Below, piece after piece: positions 24,658 to 34,314 of a DNA stretch of 64,000 bases. The notes under the pieces are model-generated. The model saw only the letters and a program-made list of their open reading frames with translations. It searched no databases and was not told where the DNA came from. Source of the stretch: Viridibacterium sediminicola (GTDB lineage Bacteria; Pseudomonadota; Gammaproteobacteria; Burkholderiales; Rhodocyclaceae); assembly GCF_039631295.1 (NCBI RefSeq), contig NZ_JBDIVE010000004.1, positions 278,179-342,178 on the forward strand, written 5' to 3'. A program made the position numbers and the translations under genes. The stretch's first letter is position 1. Every line of letters begins with the position of its first letter.

Positions 24658-25776
24658 TCAGCGGGCGCGGGCAGCGCTCATGAAGATCGATTCCATGCGG
24701 TCGAGCATGCGTGACAGGCCGCAGCGCTCCAGCGCGAAGGCATGGGCGCGCTCGCCGAGCAGCTGCGCTGCCGCCGGGTCGGCATGCAGGGCGGCGATGG
24801 CGTCGGCCAGGGCCGTCGCATCTTTCGGCGTGACCAGCAGGCCGGTGTGGCGGTTGTCGATGATGTCGCGCATGCTGCCCACGGCCGTCGTCACCACCGG
24901 CAAGCCGCTGGCCATCGCCTGCATCACCGATTGCGACACGCCTTCGTTGGCGTAGGAAGGCAGGGCGAAGACATCCAGCGCACGCAGCCAGGGCGCCACA
25001 TCTTTCTGTTCGCCCGCGAAATGGACACGCGCTTCCAGCCCCAGTGCAGCAACTTTCTGCCGCAGCGCTTCGCGTTGCGGGCCGTCGCCGACGATCACGA
25101 GGCGAATCGAATCCGGCAGCGCGGCGAGGGCTTCGAGCAGATAGCTGTGGCCTTTCCAGGAGCGCAGCGTGGCGACGATGCCGACCCAGAACGCATCCGC
25201 CGCCAGCCCCACCTGGGCGCGGGCGGCGAGCTTGTCGCCGGGCGCAAAGCGCGTGGTGTCGATGCCGGTGGGAATGCTGGTCGCCGCTTCGCTGGCGACG
25301 CCCAGATTGTCGATCAGCTCGCGGCGCAGTTGTTCGCCGGTGGTCACCACATGGCGGGCGACACGTGCATACAGCCAGCGATTGGCGGCGCTGGCATGCA
25401 CCGGCGCCGAGATGTGGCGGGTGCGCACGATCGGCAGGCGCGCTGCGCCGGGCAGCATGCGCACGGCCAGCGCGGCCAGCCAGCTGTCGGTCGAGCTGTG
25501 CGTATTGAGCACATCGATGTCATGCGCGTGGACGGCCAGCCAGCGGCGCAGCGCCAGCAGCGGGCCGAGGCGTTTCTTGGTCAGCGGCAGGGCGACGGCG
25601 GGCACACCCCATTGCGCAGCGCGTTTGAAGATGTTCGAACTGGCGGGCGCCACAATCGTGACGCGATGCCCGCGCGCAATGAGGCCGCGCGACTCTTCGA
25701 GAATGCGGATTTCCTGCCCGCCCCAGCCGCAAGAGGCTTCGGTGTGGACGATGTGCAGGCGGCGGTGTGGTGTCAT
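24658..25776 (-). CDS. GT4-family glycosyltransferase
   Basis: 372 residues. The N-terminus RLHIVHTEASCGWGGQEIRI carries the GT4 Gly-rich loop. Donor-side motifs are GIVATLRSWKGHSYLLEALA, LVIVGDGPQREAL and the EX7E region in SYANEGVSQSVMQAMASGLP. The WGGQEIRILEESRGL signature is shared with lipid- or LPS-linked glycosyltransferases. ATG 25776 is used; the TTG just upstream is weaker. It is the first gene of the minus-strand GT4-GT9-DUF4254 operon. Confidence 0.9.
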   Translation of the reverse strand: MTPHRRLHIVHTEASCGWGGQEIRILEESRGLIARGHRVTIVAPASSNIFKRAAQWGVPAVALPLTKKRLGPLLALRRWLAVHAHDIDVLNTHSSTDSWLAALAVRMLPGAARLPIVRTRHISAPVHASAANRWLYARVARHVVTTGEQLRRELIDNLGVASEAATSIPTGIDTTRFAPGDKLAARAQVGLAADAFWVGIVATLRSWKGHSYLLEALAALPDSIRLVIVGDGPQREALRQKVAALGLEARVHFAGEQKDVAPWLRALDVFALPSYANEGVSQSVMQAMASGLPVVTTAVGSMRDIIDNRHTGLLVTPKDATALADAIAALHADPAAAQLLGERAHAFALERCGLSRMLDRMESIFMSAARAR

Positions 25777-25826
25777 CAAGGGCCGTACGTCGTGGTATCA
25801 GCCCGCGATTATACCTTTCGCCGCAA

Positions 25827-27221
25827 TCAGGCCATGAAGCCCAGATCAGTCTGTGCAAAGTTGCCGAGATTGGGCAGCACGCTTGGTAAATCGCTGGCGG
25901 CCACGCCCATCCAGCGCGCCAGGGTGGCGGCGTACTGGTCGACCGCGGTGGTCGGCAGCAGGCGGCCATTGCCGACATCGGTACTGGTCTTCAGCGCGAC
26001 CGTGGGGAACTGGCCGTAGATCTGTCCGCCGCGCACCGCGCCGCCGACGATGAAGTGGTGGCCGCCCCAGCCGTGGTCGGTGCCATCGCCATTGTTGAGC
26101 AGGGCGCGGCCAAAGTCCGAAGCGCTGAACAGGGTCACCTTGTCGGCCAGGCCCAGGGCCTGCATCGCCGCCTGGAAGTAAGCCACCGATTGCGCCACCG
26201 AGTTCAGCAGCTCGGCCTGCTTGGCGAGCTGGTTGTCGTGGGTATCGAAGCCGCCGAGCGAGACGAAGAACACCTGCCGGCGCTGCTGCATATTGCTGTC
26301 GGCATGCACACCGATCAGGCGCGCGACGATGCGCAGCTGCTGGGCGAGGCGGTCCTTTTCCAGCTCGCCGCCGAGCGCAATGCGCGGATCGTTCTCCGGC
26401 AGCTGGGCCAGCGCGGTGGACACCAGCGCCTGCGCTTCGATCGAGCGATTGACCACGCTGCCGTATTCCTGCTGCAGCACTTCGTCGCGCCCGGCTGCGG
26501 CCATCAGCTGCGCACGCAGCGCATCGGCGGCCTTGCCCGAGCCGTAGATGTCTTTGGCATTGAGGCGATTGATGCCTACCGCGCCGCTGTTGGTGATCTG
26601 GTACTGCACGGTTTTGTCGCTGGCCAGCAGCACGGCATTGCCGGCGGTGGAGATGGCGGTGAAGGTGTGCTTGCCGTTCATGTCGGCAAGCAGATCGCAG
26701 AGCTTGCCGCCCCAGCCGACTTTGGCGCCCTCGGGCGAGAAAGCCTGCCAGATCGCCTCCTGGTCGTTATGCGAAAACAGCTTGGGCGGGCGCGCGATGT
26801 TGCTGTTCTTGAAGGTGGCGGCATCCTTGATCGGCACCACCAGCGGCCCGACATTGGCGAGGATCGCCGCCTGCCCGCCGTTGAACAGCGCTTGCAGCGG
26901 CGCCATCGCCGGATGCAGGCCGAAGCTACGGCCGTCGCCCGCCCCAGCTTTGAGCGGCAGCAAGGCTTCGTGCGGCAAGGCGATGTCGCGCCGCGCCGCC
27001 GCGTAGTCCTCGTAGCTTGTCTTGTCGTAGGGCACCACGGTGTTGTGGCAGTCATTGGCGCCGCGCATGAACAGGCAGACGATGGCGCGGTAATCATCGG
27101 GCTGGCTGGCCGCAGCGGCGGCACCGATGCCGGCCAATTGCAGGGCCCAGGGCGTGGCGACACGCAGGCCGGCGAGGGCGGCGCTGCGGCGGAGGAATTC
27201 ACGGCGATTGTGTTGGCTCAT
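25827..27221 (-). CDS. DUF1501 exported protein with Tat signal
   Basis: 464 residues. The N-terminus has a twin-arginine signal (NRREFLRRSAALAGL, then Ala-rich), indicating export in folded form. The body matches DUF1501: AIVCLFMRGANDCHNTVVPY, FFVSLGGFDTHDNQLAKQAE and LFSASDFGRALLNNGDGTDH followed by GWGGHHFIVGG. These His/Asp clusters recall the alkaline-phosphatase/sulfatase superfamily metal sites, but the activity is unknown. It follows a DUF1800 gene with a 47-bp gap; the two families almost always occur together and are thought to act as a pair. Confidence 0.9.
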   Translation of the reverse strand: MSQHNRREFLRRSAALAGLRVATPWALQLAGIGAAAAASQPDDYRAIVCLFMRGANDCHNTVVPYDKTSYEDYAAARRDIALPHEALLPLKAGAGDGRSFGLHPAMAPLQALFNGGQAAILANVGPLVVPIKDAATFKNSNIARPPKLFSHNDQEAIWQAFSPEGAKVGWGGKLCDLLADMNGKHTFTAISTAGNAVLLASDKTVQYQITNSGAVGINRLNAKDIYGSGKAADALRAQLMAAAGRDEVLQQEYGSVVNRSIEAQALVSTALAQLPENDPRIALGGELEKDRLAQQLRIVARLIGVHADSNMQQRRQVFFVSLGGFDTHDNQLAKQAELLNSVAQSVAYFQAAMQALGLADKVTLFSASDFGRALLNNGDGTDHGWGGHHFIVGGAVRGGQIYGQFPTVALKTSTDVGNGRLLPTTAVDQYAATLARWMGVAASDLPSVLPNLGNFAQTDLGFMA

Positions 27222-27268
27222 CTTGGCACCTCGTGCACGGTGTTCCTGAAAGCGCTGCTGTGTCGGGC

Positions 27269-28984
27269 TTACTTCTGCACCAGGTATTCCGGTGACACCA
27301 TGGTCAGCAGAATGCCCAGCTTGACGCGATTGCGCCGCGCGTTGTCGGCCTGCGCCGGGTTGTTGGCGGGGATGCGGATATCGGCCACTGCATCGCGGAT
27401 CCGCTGTCGCGAAGTCGTCGACAGCTCGCCGCCGGTGAGCAGCACATCCAGCTGATCGACGAGTTTGTCCGGCGTATCGGCCAGCGCCAGCTGCGCGCTG
27501 TAATCGGGCTGGATGTCGCGCTTGCCGTTGACGTTCTTGCCGACGCCCGCATCGATCGTGCTCTGAATGAAATTGGCATAGCCGGCGACCGAGCTCTCGC
27601 TGACGATCTGCATTTCCGGCGCCACCATGTTCTGCCGCGCCAGCGCGGTGCCGGGCGGCACGAAGCCGGGCCGGTAGAAGTTGAATACCGTCGGCGAGCG
27701 CATCGGGCTCTGGCCCAGCGAGGTGCCGGGATTGTCGGTGTTGTACATCTGGTAGTCGCCGGATGGCGAGGTGGCGTGAAAGGCGCGCATCCATTGCGAC
27801 AGGCGCAGGATAGGCTCGCGCACCTTGCCACTGGCTTGTTGGCTATTGAGCGGGCGGCGCGCTTCGGGGTCGAGCAGTACGGCACGTACCACGGCCTGCA
27901 TGTCACCGCGCACGCCGCGACCGTTGTTGTTGAAGGCGGCCGCGACACGCGCCACATAGGCCGGGCTGGGATTGCTGGTGACCAGGCGCTGGATCAGCTG
28001 GCGGCCGAAGAACGGCCCGACATTGGGATGATTGAAGAGGCGGTCGAGCGCGATCTTCAGATCGCCCTCGGGGTCGGCCACCAGGCTGGCCGGAATCGTC
28101 ACGCCGAGAAAGCGCTTCTCGCTTTTCGAGTGAAATTGCGGATAGCCGACCATTGGCAGGATCTCCCAATCCGGCTGCCGGTTCTGGTTGTAGAAGTTGG
28201 CGTCGGTGAGTTCCTGGTTGGCGTAGGAAAAGCCGGTGAACACCTTGGCCAAGCCGGTGATGTCGTCGTTGCTATAGGTTTCCACCGGCTCGCCATTGAC
28301 CAGCTTGGGCGTGCCGTCGGGATTGAGCTCGTAGAGGCCGATGGTGAACAGCTGCATCACCTCGCGCGCAAAGTTTTCGTCCGGCACGCGGCCCTTGGCC
28401 GGGTCTTCCTTGAGGTTCTTCAGGTGCGACAAATACACGCCCATCGCCGGGTGGCGAGCGACATCCTCGATCAGCGTGCGGAAGTTGCCGAAGGCGTTGC
28501 GCGCCAGCATGTCTTGGTAGGACGACACTGCGCGCATCTTCACATCGAGCATGCCATCCATGGAGATCACGAAGATCTCCGACAGCGCAAAAGCCATGCG
28601 CTGGCGCAGTTGGTCGGGCGCCGTGGCGGCGGTTTTCCAGAAGGCGCGGAAGAACAGTTCCTGGTTGAGGTTCTTGCCCTTTTCCAGCTTGGCGTGCTCG
28701 GGCTCGATGATCGGCAGCAGGCGGCTTTGCGGCAGGGTGAATTGTGTGTCGATCCAGTCGGCGTAGCTGCTGTGGGTCAGCGCTTCGATCTCGCCCAGGG
28801 TCGGGCCGAAGCTTGCCTGCTGCAGGAAGCGCGAGGCCTCGTTAGCGCTTGGCGCGGGGTAGCGATAGGCGGCCGGTGTCGGTGTGCGCACCTGCAGTTC
28901 GGCCGGCCCTTGTGGAGCACTGACGCAGCCCGCCAGGATGAAGGCGAGCAGCACGGGTAAACCCAGACGATATGTGTGCGACAC
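27269..28984 (-). CDS. DUF1800 lipoprotein
   Basis: 571 residues. The start is GTG at 28984: an AGAGGAG Shine-Dalgarno sits about 8 bases before it, and it opens a lipoprotein signal (LPVLLAFILAGC) with lipidation Cys at about residue 19. The mature part matches DUF1800: ASRFLQQASFGPTLGEIEAL, RQRMAFALSEIFVIS, NFAREVMQLFTIGLYELNPD and FFGRQLIQRLVTSNPSPAYV. It is probably anchored to a membrane facing the periplasm. Function is unknown. It is the first gene of the DUF1800-DUF1501 operon. Confidence 0.9.
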   Translation of the reverse strand: MSHTYRLGLPVLLAFILAGCVSAPQGPAELQVRTPTPAAYRYPAPSANEASRFLQQASFGPTLGEIEALTHSSYADWIDTQFTLPQSRLLPIIEPEHAKLEKGKNLNQELFFRAFWKTAATAPDQLRQRMAFALSEIFVISMDGMLDVKMRAVSSYQDMLARNAFGNFRTLIEDVARHPAMGVYLSHLKNLKEDPAKGRVPDENFAREVMQLFTIGLYELNPDGTPKLVNGEPVETYSNDDITGLAKVFTGFSYANQELTDANFYNQNRQPDWEILPMVGYPQFHSKSEKRFLGVTIPASLVADPEGDLKIALDRLFNHPNVGPFFGRQLIQRLVTSNPSPAYVARVAAAFNNNGRGVRGDMQAVVRAVLLDPEARRPLNSQQASGKVREPILRLSQWMRAFHATSPSGDYQMYNTDNPGTSLGQSPMRSPTVFNFYRPGFVPPGTALARQNMVAPEMQIVSESSVAGYANFIQSTIDAGVGKNVNGKRDIQPDYSAQLALADTPDKLVDQLDVLLTGGELSTTSRQRIRDAVADIRIPANNPAQADNARRNRVKLGILLTMVSPEYLVQK

Positions 28985-29137
28985 GTTCAGTCTCCTCTTG
29001 TCTGGCGCTGTGAACCACCTTGCGCCTGTGCAATAACGGTCGAGCGCGCTCAATGTAACAGCTGGCCGACGAACGGCAAGGCTCCAGTCGAGCGCTCCTG
29101 CTGCCGTTAAGTTCTCGATCAGTGACAGGAGTCAAAC

Positions 29138-29566
29138 ATGAGGGGACATGATTCATACAGCTGGCGCACGCGCCTGAGCTGGCGCGAGCTGGTAGCCATC
29201 GCCGAGTCCGTACTCGAAACCTGGAATACCGCAACGCGCTTCGTCTCGCGTCTGGACCAGCGCGAACACCTGTGGACTGTGCGCCACGATAGTGTCGCCC
29301 AGCCCTTTCTCGTCTTCAACGAAGACTCCCTGCACGGCAGCTTGCCGCGCGAGGGCAATCCGCTAGCCATGCTGTTGTTGCTGGGCATGACACGCCTGCG
29401 CCCGGGTTGCCTCGATATAAGCTTTGCCAACGGTCGCGTGCTCGACCTCTCGCGCTTCGAGATCGGGGACCTCACCAACCTGTTGCCGCAAGCCACCCTG
29501 CCGGCGCATCGCAAACTCGCCGCGCTGTCGATTGCCCTGCAACCGCCCGCGCCAGCCGAGACCTGA
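29138..29566 (+). CDS. Hypothetical protein, 142 aa
   Basis: I do not recognise this protein. It has no signal peptide or transmembrane segment, and contains SWRELVAIAESVLETWNTAT near the start and a short hydrophobic stretch LAMLLLLGMTRL in the middle. An AGGAG at 29126-29130 places the ATG at 29138 well, and the codon usage matches neighbouring genes, so it is probably real. It is divergent from the DUF1800 gene, and its stop codon meets the stop of the convergent ABC permease gene in a TGATCA palindrome. Confidence 0.6.
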   Translation: MRGHDSYSWRTRLSWRELVAIAESVLETWNTATRFVSRLDQREHLWTVRHDSVAQPFLVFNEDSLHGSLPREGNPLAMLLLLGMTRLRPGCLDISFANGRVLDLSRFEIGDLTNLLPQATLPAHRKLAALSIALQPPAPAET

Positions 29567-30874
29567 TCAGAGCTCGATGCGGCGCAGGCTGCTGCGCAGG
29601 AAGGGCAGGGCGAGCAGGCTTAACAGGGCGCTGTAGGCAAACATCGCCAGCGCAAAGTGTCCGGGTTCGTCCCCCCAGATCGCCATGCAGGCGGTGCTGC
29701 CCACAATCCAGCCGAGCGTGCACAGTGATCCACCGAAATAGGCGAGCCCATCGACTGACAGCAAACGGCGCAGGCTGCGCGTGGTGCGCACGGGGCCAAA
29801 GCCGGGCAGCTCCGCCGTGTTGAAACCCCACCAGTACGCATCGCGTGCTCTGGGCGCATAGCCCAGTTGCACGAGCTGCCACAGCACTAGCAGAGGATAG
29901 CCGCACAGCAAGGCAATCTGGCCAAACAGCAGGCTCTGCGCATGCGCCCAAGGTAGCCATTTGCACAGCTCAAGGCCTGCGAGCAGCAGCACGAGATTAG
30001 TGGCACCAAGCTGCCAGGCTAGCCGCAGAGCCGGCCGCCACAAGTCCGCGCGCGGCATGCCGCCGAGCCAGTGGCGGCTCATCGTGTCGCGCAGCATGGC
30101 CGGTTGGACGAGAGACAGGGTAAGTGTTGGCAGTATGCTTACAAGGTAGTAAGAGCCAAATGAGTTGCGACTCATTATTAAGGCACACAGGATCAGCTGG
30201 CTGAAGCAGACGAAGCTGGCTTGGCTATTGAGATTGAGCCCTAGCAGCCAGTTGCTGGGGGCGCCGCCGCGTGGCACCTGCCAGCGGCCCAGTGCATGCA
30301 TGCGCCAAGTGAGCAGGCACAGGGCGTAAACCAATGGCACACACGTCAGCAGCAGGGCAATGAGTCCGGGTGCCTGATGGTGATGCTTGGCCGCGAAGCC
30401 GATACCGATGACAGGCAGCACGCCGAACACCATCAAGATCAGCCACAGCCGCCAAGCTTCGGCGCCACGCTTTTGACGAGAAAGCACGCTGAAAGCCGTC
30501 AGCATGATGGTGACCGTCAGGAACAAACCGATGGCCATTTGCCAGCGCTGGCTGAATAAGCCGATGCCGGTGCATGCCAGCGCGGCGATGACAATCAGCG
30601 TCAGCAAGGCGCTGCGCAGCCGGCTCGTGCGTGCCGGCAGCAGCGCAAAGGCTTCGCTGTGCGCGATCTCGGGAATGCGGCCGACGCTGAGGAAAATCAG
30701 CAGGGCGGTAGCACCCAGCAGTAGTATCAAGCCAAGCTTGCCCAGCGGTGTGTGCAGCCACAACATGACGCCAGCACCGAGCGTGAGGAACAGGGCATTG
30801 ACGCTCAGCAGGGTGATGTCGGGCTGCGGCCGCCACCAAAGTTGGGCCGCCAGTTGTTGGCGAAAGGCGCTCAT
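29567..30874 (-). CDS. ABC-2-like membrane protein (permease 3 of the ABC operon)
   Basis: 435 residues with about 11-12 hydrophobic segments; no named family recognised. The C-terminus ends LPFLRSSLRRIEL, resembling the ends of the two other membrane proteins of this operon (RRSWARIEF and RRHWSRLAL), so the three are probably paralogs. It overlaps the upstream ATPase gene by 4 bp (ATGA), suggesting that it is that ATPase's dedicated membrane partner. Substrate unknown; YtrA-regulated ABC systems often export antimicrobial compounds or relate to cell-envelope stress. Confidence 0.7.
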   Translation of the reverse strand: MSAFRQQLAAQLWWRPQPDITLLSVNALFLTLGAGVMLWLHTPLGKLGLILLLGATALLIFLSVGRIPEIAHSEAFALLPARTSRLRSALLTLIVIAALACTGIGLFSQRWQMAIGLFLTVTIMLTAFSVLSRQKRGAEAWRLWLILMVFGVLPVIGIGFAAKHHHQAPGLIALLLTCVPLVYALCLLTWRMHALGRWQVPRGGAPSNWLLGLNLNSQASFVCFSQLILCALIMSRNSFGSYYLVSILPTLTLSLVQPAMLRDTMSRHWLGGMPRADLWRPALRLAWQLGATNLVLLLAGLELCKWLPWAHAQSLLFGQIALLCGYPLLVLWQLVQLGYAPRARDAYWWGFNTAELPGFGPVRTTRSLRRLLSVDGLAYFGGSLCTLGWIVGSTACMAIWGDEPGHFALAMFAYSALLSLLALPFLRSSLRRIEL

Positions 30875-31755
30875 TGCAGATACTCCACGACGAAGTCTTC
30901 AAGATTCAGGGCCTGTTCGCTGACCAGGCCCGGCATGCGGCTGCTGTCGGCGCCCTGACGCGTGTCGACCAGCAGGCTGGCGTGGCGCGCATCGATGCGT
31001 CGGTAGCGCAGCAGGCCGGGAACATCCAGCTGCGCCGGCATGGCCAGGCTGAGCAGCTGATCTGCGGGGCTGCTGATCTGCCAGCGCCGCAGGGCGAGGC
31101 GGATCTCATCGCTCTCGCAGTGCAGGCCGATGCGTCCGTCCTCGATCACCGCCACATGGCTGGCCAGGCGTTCGAGTTCGCTGAGGATATGCGTCGAGAA
31201 GACGATGGAAGTGCCATCGGCCTGTAATTCCGCCAGCGTCGCCGCCACGTCGCGCCGCGTCACCGGGTCCAGACTGGCAACCGGCTCATCGAGCACCAGC
31301 AGCTCCGGCTTGTGGCCGATGGCCATGACGAGGCTCAGCAATTGTTGCTGGCCGACCGACAAGCTGCCGACGCGCTGCTCCGCATCAAGGCGGAAGCGCT
31401 CCAGCAATCCGGCACACCAATCCGCCTGCCAGTTGGGCTGCCAGCTGGCGACCAGCTGCAGCAGCGCGCTGACTTTCTGGCTGGCGGGCAGCCCCGGACT
31501 CTGCGGCACATAGCCCAGGCGTGCCTTGTTGGCACGGCTCAGCGCCGTCGCCGGCTCGCCAAACAGCAGCACCTCACCCGCCGTGGCGAAACTCAGGCCC
31601 AGCATGCAGCGCAGCAAGCTGGTCTTGCCCGCACCGGTGCGCCCGATCAGGCCCAGAGTCTCGCCAGCATCGAGGCGCAAGCTGGCGTCTTCAAGGATCA
31701 ATTTCTTGCCGGCACGGTATTGCAGGCTGCGGATTTCGATGAGCGGGCGGGGCAT
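30871..31755 (-). CDS. ABC transporter ATP-binding protein (ATPase 2)
   Basis: 294 residues. Walker A GLIGRTGAGKTSLLRCMLGL, Walker B LLVLDEPVASLDP and the switch His in FSTHILSEL are intact. The ABC signature is LSVGQQQ where LSGGQ is normal, and the sister ATPase in this operon has LSGGEQQ. The C-terminal extension ends NLEDFVVEYLQ, identical in character to that of ATPase 1. It overlaps its permease by 4 bp. The Val in place of the first signature Gly may lower ATPase activity or mark a degenerate site. Confidence 0.9.
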   Translation of the reverse strand: MPRPLIEIRSLQYRAGKKLILEDASLRLDAGETLGLIGRTGAGKTSLLRCMLGLSFATAGEVLLFGEPATALSRANKARLGYVPQSPGLPASQKVSALLQLVASWQPNWQADWCAGLLERFRLDAEQRVGSLSVGQQQLLSLVMAIGHKPELLVLDEPVASLDPVTRRDVAATLAELQADGTSIVFSTHILSELERLASHVAVIEDGRIGLHCESDEIRLALRRWQISSPADQLLSLAMPAQLDVPGLLRYRRIDARHASLLVDTRQGADSSRMPGLVSEQALNLEDFVVEYLQ

Positions 31756-31844
31756 GCTGCGTGATCCTTGTTTGAGGTAAGTGGATCGTGTTGCGCTTCG
31801 AGTCGTCTTTTGTGGCTGAACCAGGCGTGATTACGTTCGGTCAT

Positions 31845-33083
31845 CTACAGCGCCAGCCGAGACCAGTGGCGGCGCTGGCGGATGAAGAGTTCGAGCACAC
31901 AGCACAGCGCAAAGAGAAGCATTATCCAGACCAAAATTTGGCCCATGTCCAGATCGCCAGGAAGCTGGTTTGATGCAGCTTTGAGCATGCCTGCAAGCAA
32001 TAGAGCCACGGCGAAAAAAACTCCAAGCCATTTAACGATAAGGCTCGACAAGTCGGATGGCTCTGCGGCGGTCTGATCGTCGCAGATGCGCCCAAACTGA
32101 ACGCGTAGCGTAAAGAGGTAGATCACGAACGGCAGCCAGAGCTGCGCAAGTACGTTTGACCAAGTCAGGTAGCCGAGGCTTGCGGCAAGCGTGAAAACTG
32201 CGAGCATCAGGCTCAGATCGCTGAGCATCTTGCCACCGGCCGTGCGCAAGGCAACATAGAACAGCCGCGCACGCGGTACGCCGGCGAACCAGCGCAGTCG
32301 CAAGGGCGCCAGCAGTTGCTCGCGGCGCAAGCGGTGCAAGGCGAGTGCTTGCATCATCATCAAGATGAAATAGTGGCTGTTGGTGACTGCGCTGGCAACG
32401 GCCAAGATCGCGACTGGCAAGCTCGTGCTCAGCAGCTCGTTATTGATCAGCCAGCGCGCCCAGCGCAACGCAAGATCAGGGACGCGGACAAGCCCGCGCA
32501 AAGAATGCCAACGCCACATAATGGCCGCACAAGCAAGCAGCAGACTGAGTGCTTGCACACCGGGGTTGCGAGTCTGCAAGCTGAAATGGTCGTGGCTCAA
32601 CACGATCAGTAGAGGCAGGAGGCCTGCCGCGCCGCCGATCCATACCCAGCGATCACGAAAATTCACATTTCCCCAGATAAAGCCTCTGAATTGCCAGCCA
32701 CACACGCAGCAGAGCCCCAGGTAAGCGATGAAGTCCAGCATGGGGAGCGCGTTGCCCTGCTGCATGGCTTGTGTGGCGCCGAGAACCAGCGTGGCTAGCA
32801 ACAGGCCGATAAAGGCCTGGCGCAGCTTGCGTGTCAGGTTTGGCAGCGTGGCGAGAAACTCGGCACGACGCATCCAGCCTAATGCGCTGATCGCGAAAGG
32901 CAAGGTGCAGCCATACAGGAAGCTGGCTAGCCTCCAGATGTAGGACGCTATTGCCGGTGGCTTGCTACCTGCATACAGCGCCACGACTTGCAGCACGGCG
33001 GGAAAAGCGCACAGCGTCAGTACGAAAAACATCCAGCGGCCATGCCACCAGTCCACACGCGAAAGGGAGAAGCGAGAGTTCAT
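31845..33083 (-). CDS. ABC-2-like membrane protein (permease 2)
   Basis: 412 residues with about 11 hydrophobic segments. The N-terminal RFSLSRVDWWHGRWMFFVLT and C-terminal RRHWSRLAL resemble those of the neighbouring permease. It sits 10 bp downstream of permease 1 on the same strand and 89 bp before ATPase 2. Its base composition is a little lower in GC than surrounding genes. No substrate can be inferred beyond a role in the ABC operon. Confidence 0.7.
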   Translation of the reverse strand: MNSRFSLSRVDWWHGRWMFFVLTLCAFPAVLQVVALYAGSKPPAIASYIWRLASFLYGCTLPFAISALGWMRRAEFLATLPNLTRKLRQAFIGLLLATLVLGATQAMQQGNALPMLDFIAYLGLCCVCGWQFRGFIWGNVNFRDRWVWIGGAAGLLPLLIVLSHDHFSLQTRNPGVQALSLLLACAAIMWRWHSLRGLVRVPDLALRWARWLINNELLSTSLPVAILAVASAVTNSHYFILMMMQALALHRLRREQLLAPLRLRWFAGVPRARLFYVALRTAGGKMLSDLSLMLAVFTLAASLGYLTWSNVLAQLWLPFVIYLFTLRVQFGRICDDQTAAEPSDLSSLIVKWLGVFFAVALLLAGMLKAASNQLPGDLDMGQILVWIMLLFALCCVLELFIRQRRHWSRLAL

Positions 33084-33093
33084 GCCGTGCTCC

Positions 33094-34314
33094 TTAGAAC
33101 TCGATACGCGCCCAGCTGCGGCGCAGGTAGAGGATGAACAAGCAGGTCGAAACTAGCGACAAGGCGCAGAACACAGCGATGACCACAACGCTGGGCAACC
33201 TGAAGACGGCAGCCAGCCCCGCGCATAGCGCAGCAACAGGCGCTGTGAAGTAGAGACTCGGGAGCAAGATCCCGCGCGTCGCGTCGTGATGACGTCCTCT
33301 CAATAAACCGGCGAGCTGGCCCGTTATCGAGGCGCAAAGACTGCACAGGCCGGCTGTAATGACCAGGATGAAATCGCTCGCTGACAGCACGGGCTTGCAG
33401 ATCTGTATGCCCGCGATAACGATCAGGCAGAGTACGAAATACACGCCGCGTGTTCGCAGCAAGGTCAGCGCCGTCTCTCGCAGCAGGGCGGCGCGTGATA
33501 GGCCCAGCAACCAGCGGCGGGCAAAGCCTGCATGCAGGCGTTTGCAGTTCTCGGCAAGCATGCCGTTGCAGCCTGCGATCAGCCCAAGGCTGGCCATGTA
33601 GGTCGCCAGTTCACCCCGCCAGAAGCGCCAGGTCGTCAGCAGCAGAAAGAGCGGCATGATGATGGCAAGCAGAAGCCCGGACGTTTGCTGAAGTCTGAAT
33701 TCGAGCTTGGGCCAGCGCACGGTACGCCGTGACGCAAGCCGCAGCGGGCGTGACAGTTGCCAGCCGCGCAGCCACAGCGGCAGCGCCAGTAAACAGGCCA
33801 GCACGCTTGCAATCAGTATCGCCTGGTTACGGCTTGGTTCGATGTATGCCAACGTTTTGCTTGCCGCTATCGTTGCGAAGCTCAAGCACATGGCACTTAA
33901 AGCGCCATACCAGTGCCTTTCATCGCGGGACCAGAAGATGCCTGCAAACACGCCCATTGTAAGCACGGCGATCAACAGCGGCCATGGGCTGCGGAAAGCA
34001 AGGCAGAACAGAAGCCCAATGATGGCGCCAAGCAACAGTGTCAGAAGGTAAGCGTGTAGCAGATGCCAGCTGCGCTGCGGCAGCAAGCTCAGGGCTTCAG
34101 ACTGCTGAACATTGGCCAGATTGTTGAAGATGGCGGGCAGACAGACGGGCAGCCAGATCGTCAGCGGAAGTTCAAGCACTACTGCGATCTGGTGAAAGCG
34201 TTTTATATCTGCGCAGACGAGCAGCAAGCCAATCAGAGCAAGTGCTGCGCATACAGCGAGCAGGCCTTGGCGCGCTGCGTTACCCAGCCACCAGCCATGG
34301 CGCCAGGCAATCAT
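33094..34314 (-). CDS. ABC-2-like membrane protein (permease 1)
   Basis: 406 residues, about 11-12 hydrophobic segments, starting MIAWRHGWWLGNAARQGLLA. A soluble loop (RGWQLSRPLRLASRRTVRWP) lies near the middle. It overlaps ATPase 1 by 4 bp (ATGA), the same arrangement as ATPase 2 with permease 3, which indicates two ATPase-permease pairs plus one extra permease. The family is not one I can name. Confidence 0.7.
   Translation of the reverse strand: MIAWRHGWWLGNAARQGLLAVCAALALIGLLLVCADIKRFHQIAVVLELPLTIWLPVCLPAIFNNLANVQQSEALSLLPQRSWHLLHAYLLTLLLGAIIGLLFCLAFRSPWPLLIAVLTMGVFAGIFWSRDERHWYGALSAMCLSFATIAASKTLAYIEPSRNQAILIASVLACLLALPLWLRGWQLSRPLRLASRRTVRWPKLEFRLQQTSGLLLAIIMPLFLLLTTWRFWRGELATYMASLGLIAGCNGMLAENCKRLHAGFARRWLLGLSRAALLRETALTLLRTRGVYFVLCLIVIAGIQICKPVLSASDFILVITAGLCSLCASITGQLAGLLRGRHHDATRGILLPSLYFTAPVAALCAGLAAVFRLPSVVVIAVFCALSLVSTCLFILYLRRSWARIEF

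Noticed and set aside
24742..28960. Several plus-strand frames of 390-470 codons
   Set aside because: They lie opposite the GT4, DUF1501 and DUF1800 genes, all with clear family motifs; the plus products look like reverse-strand artefacts.
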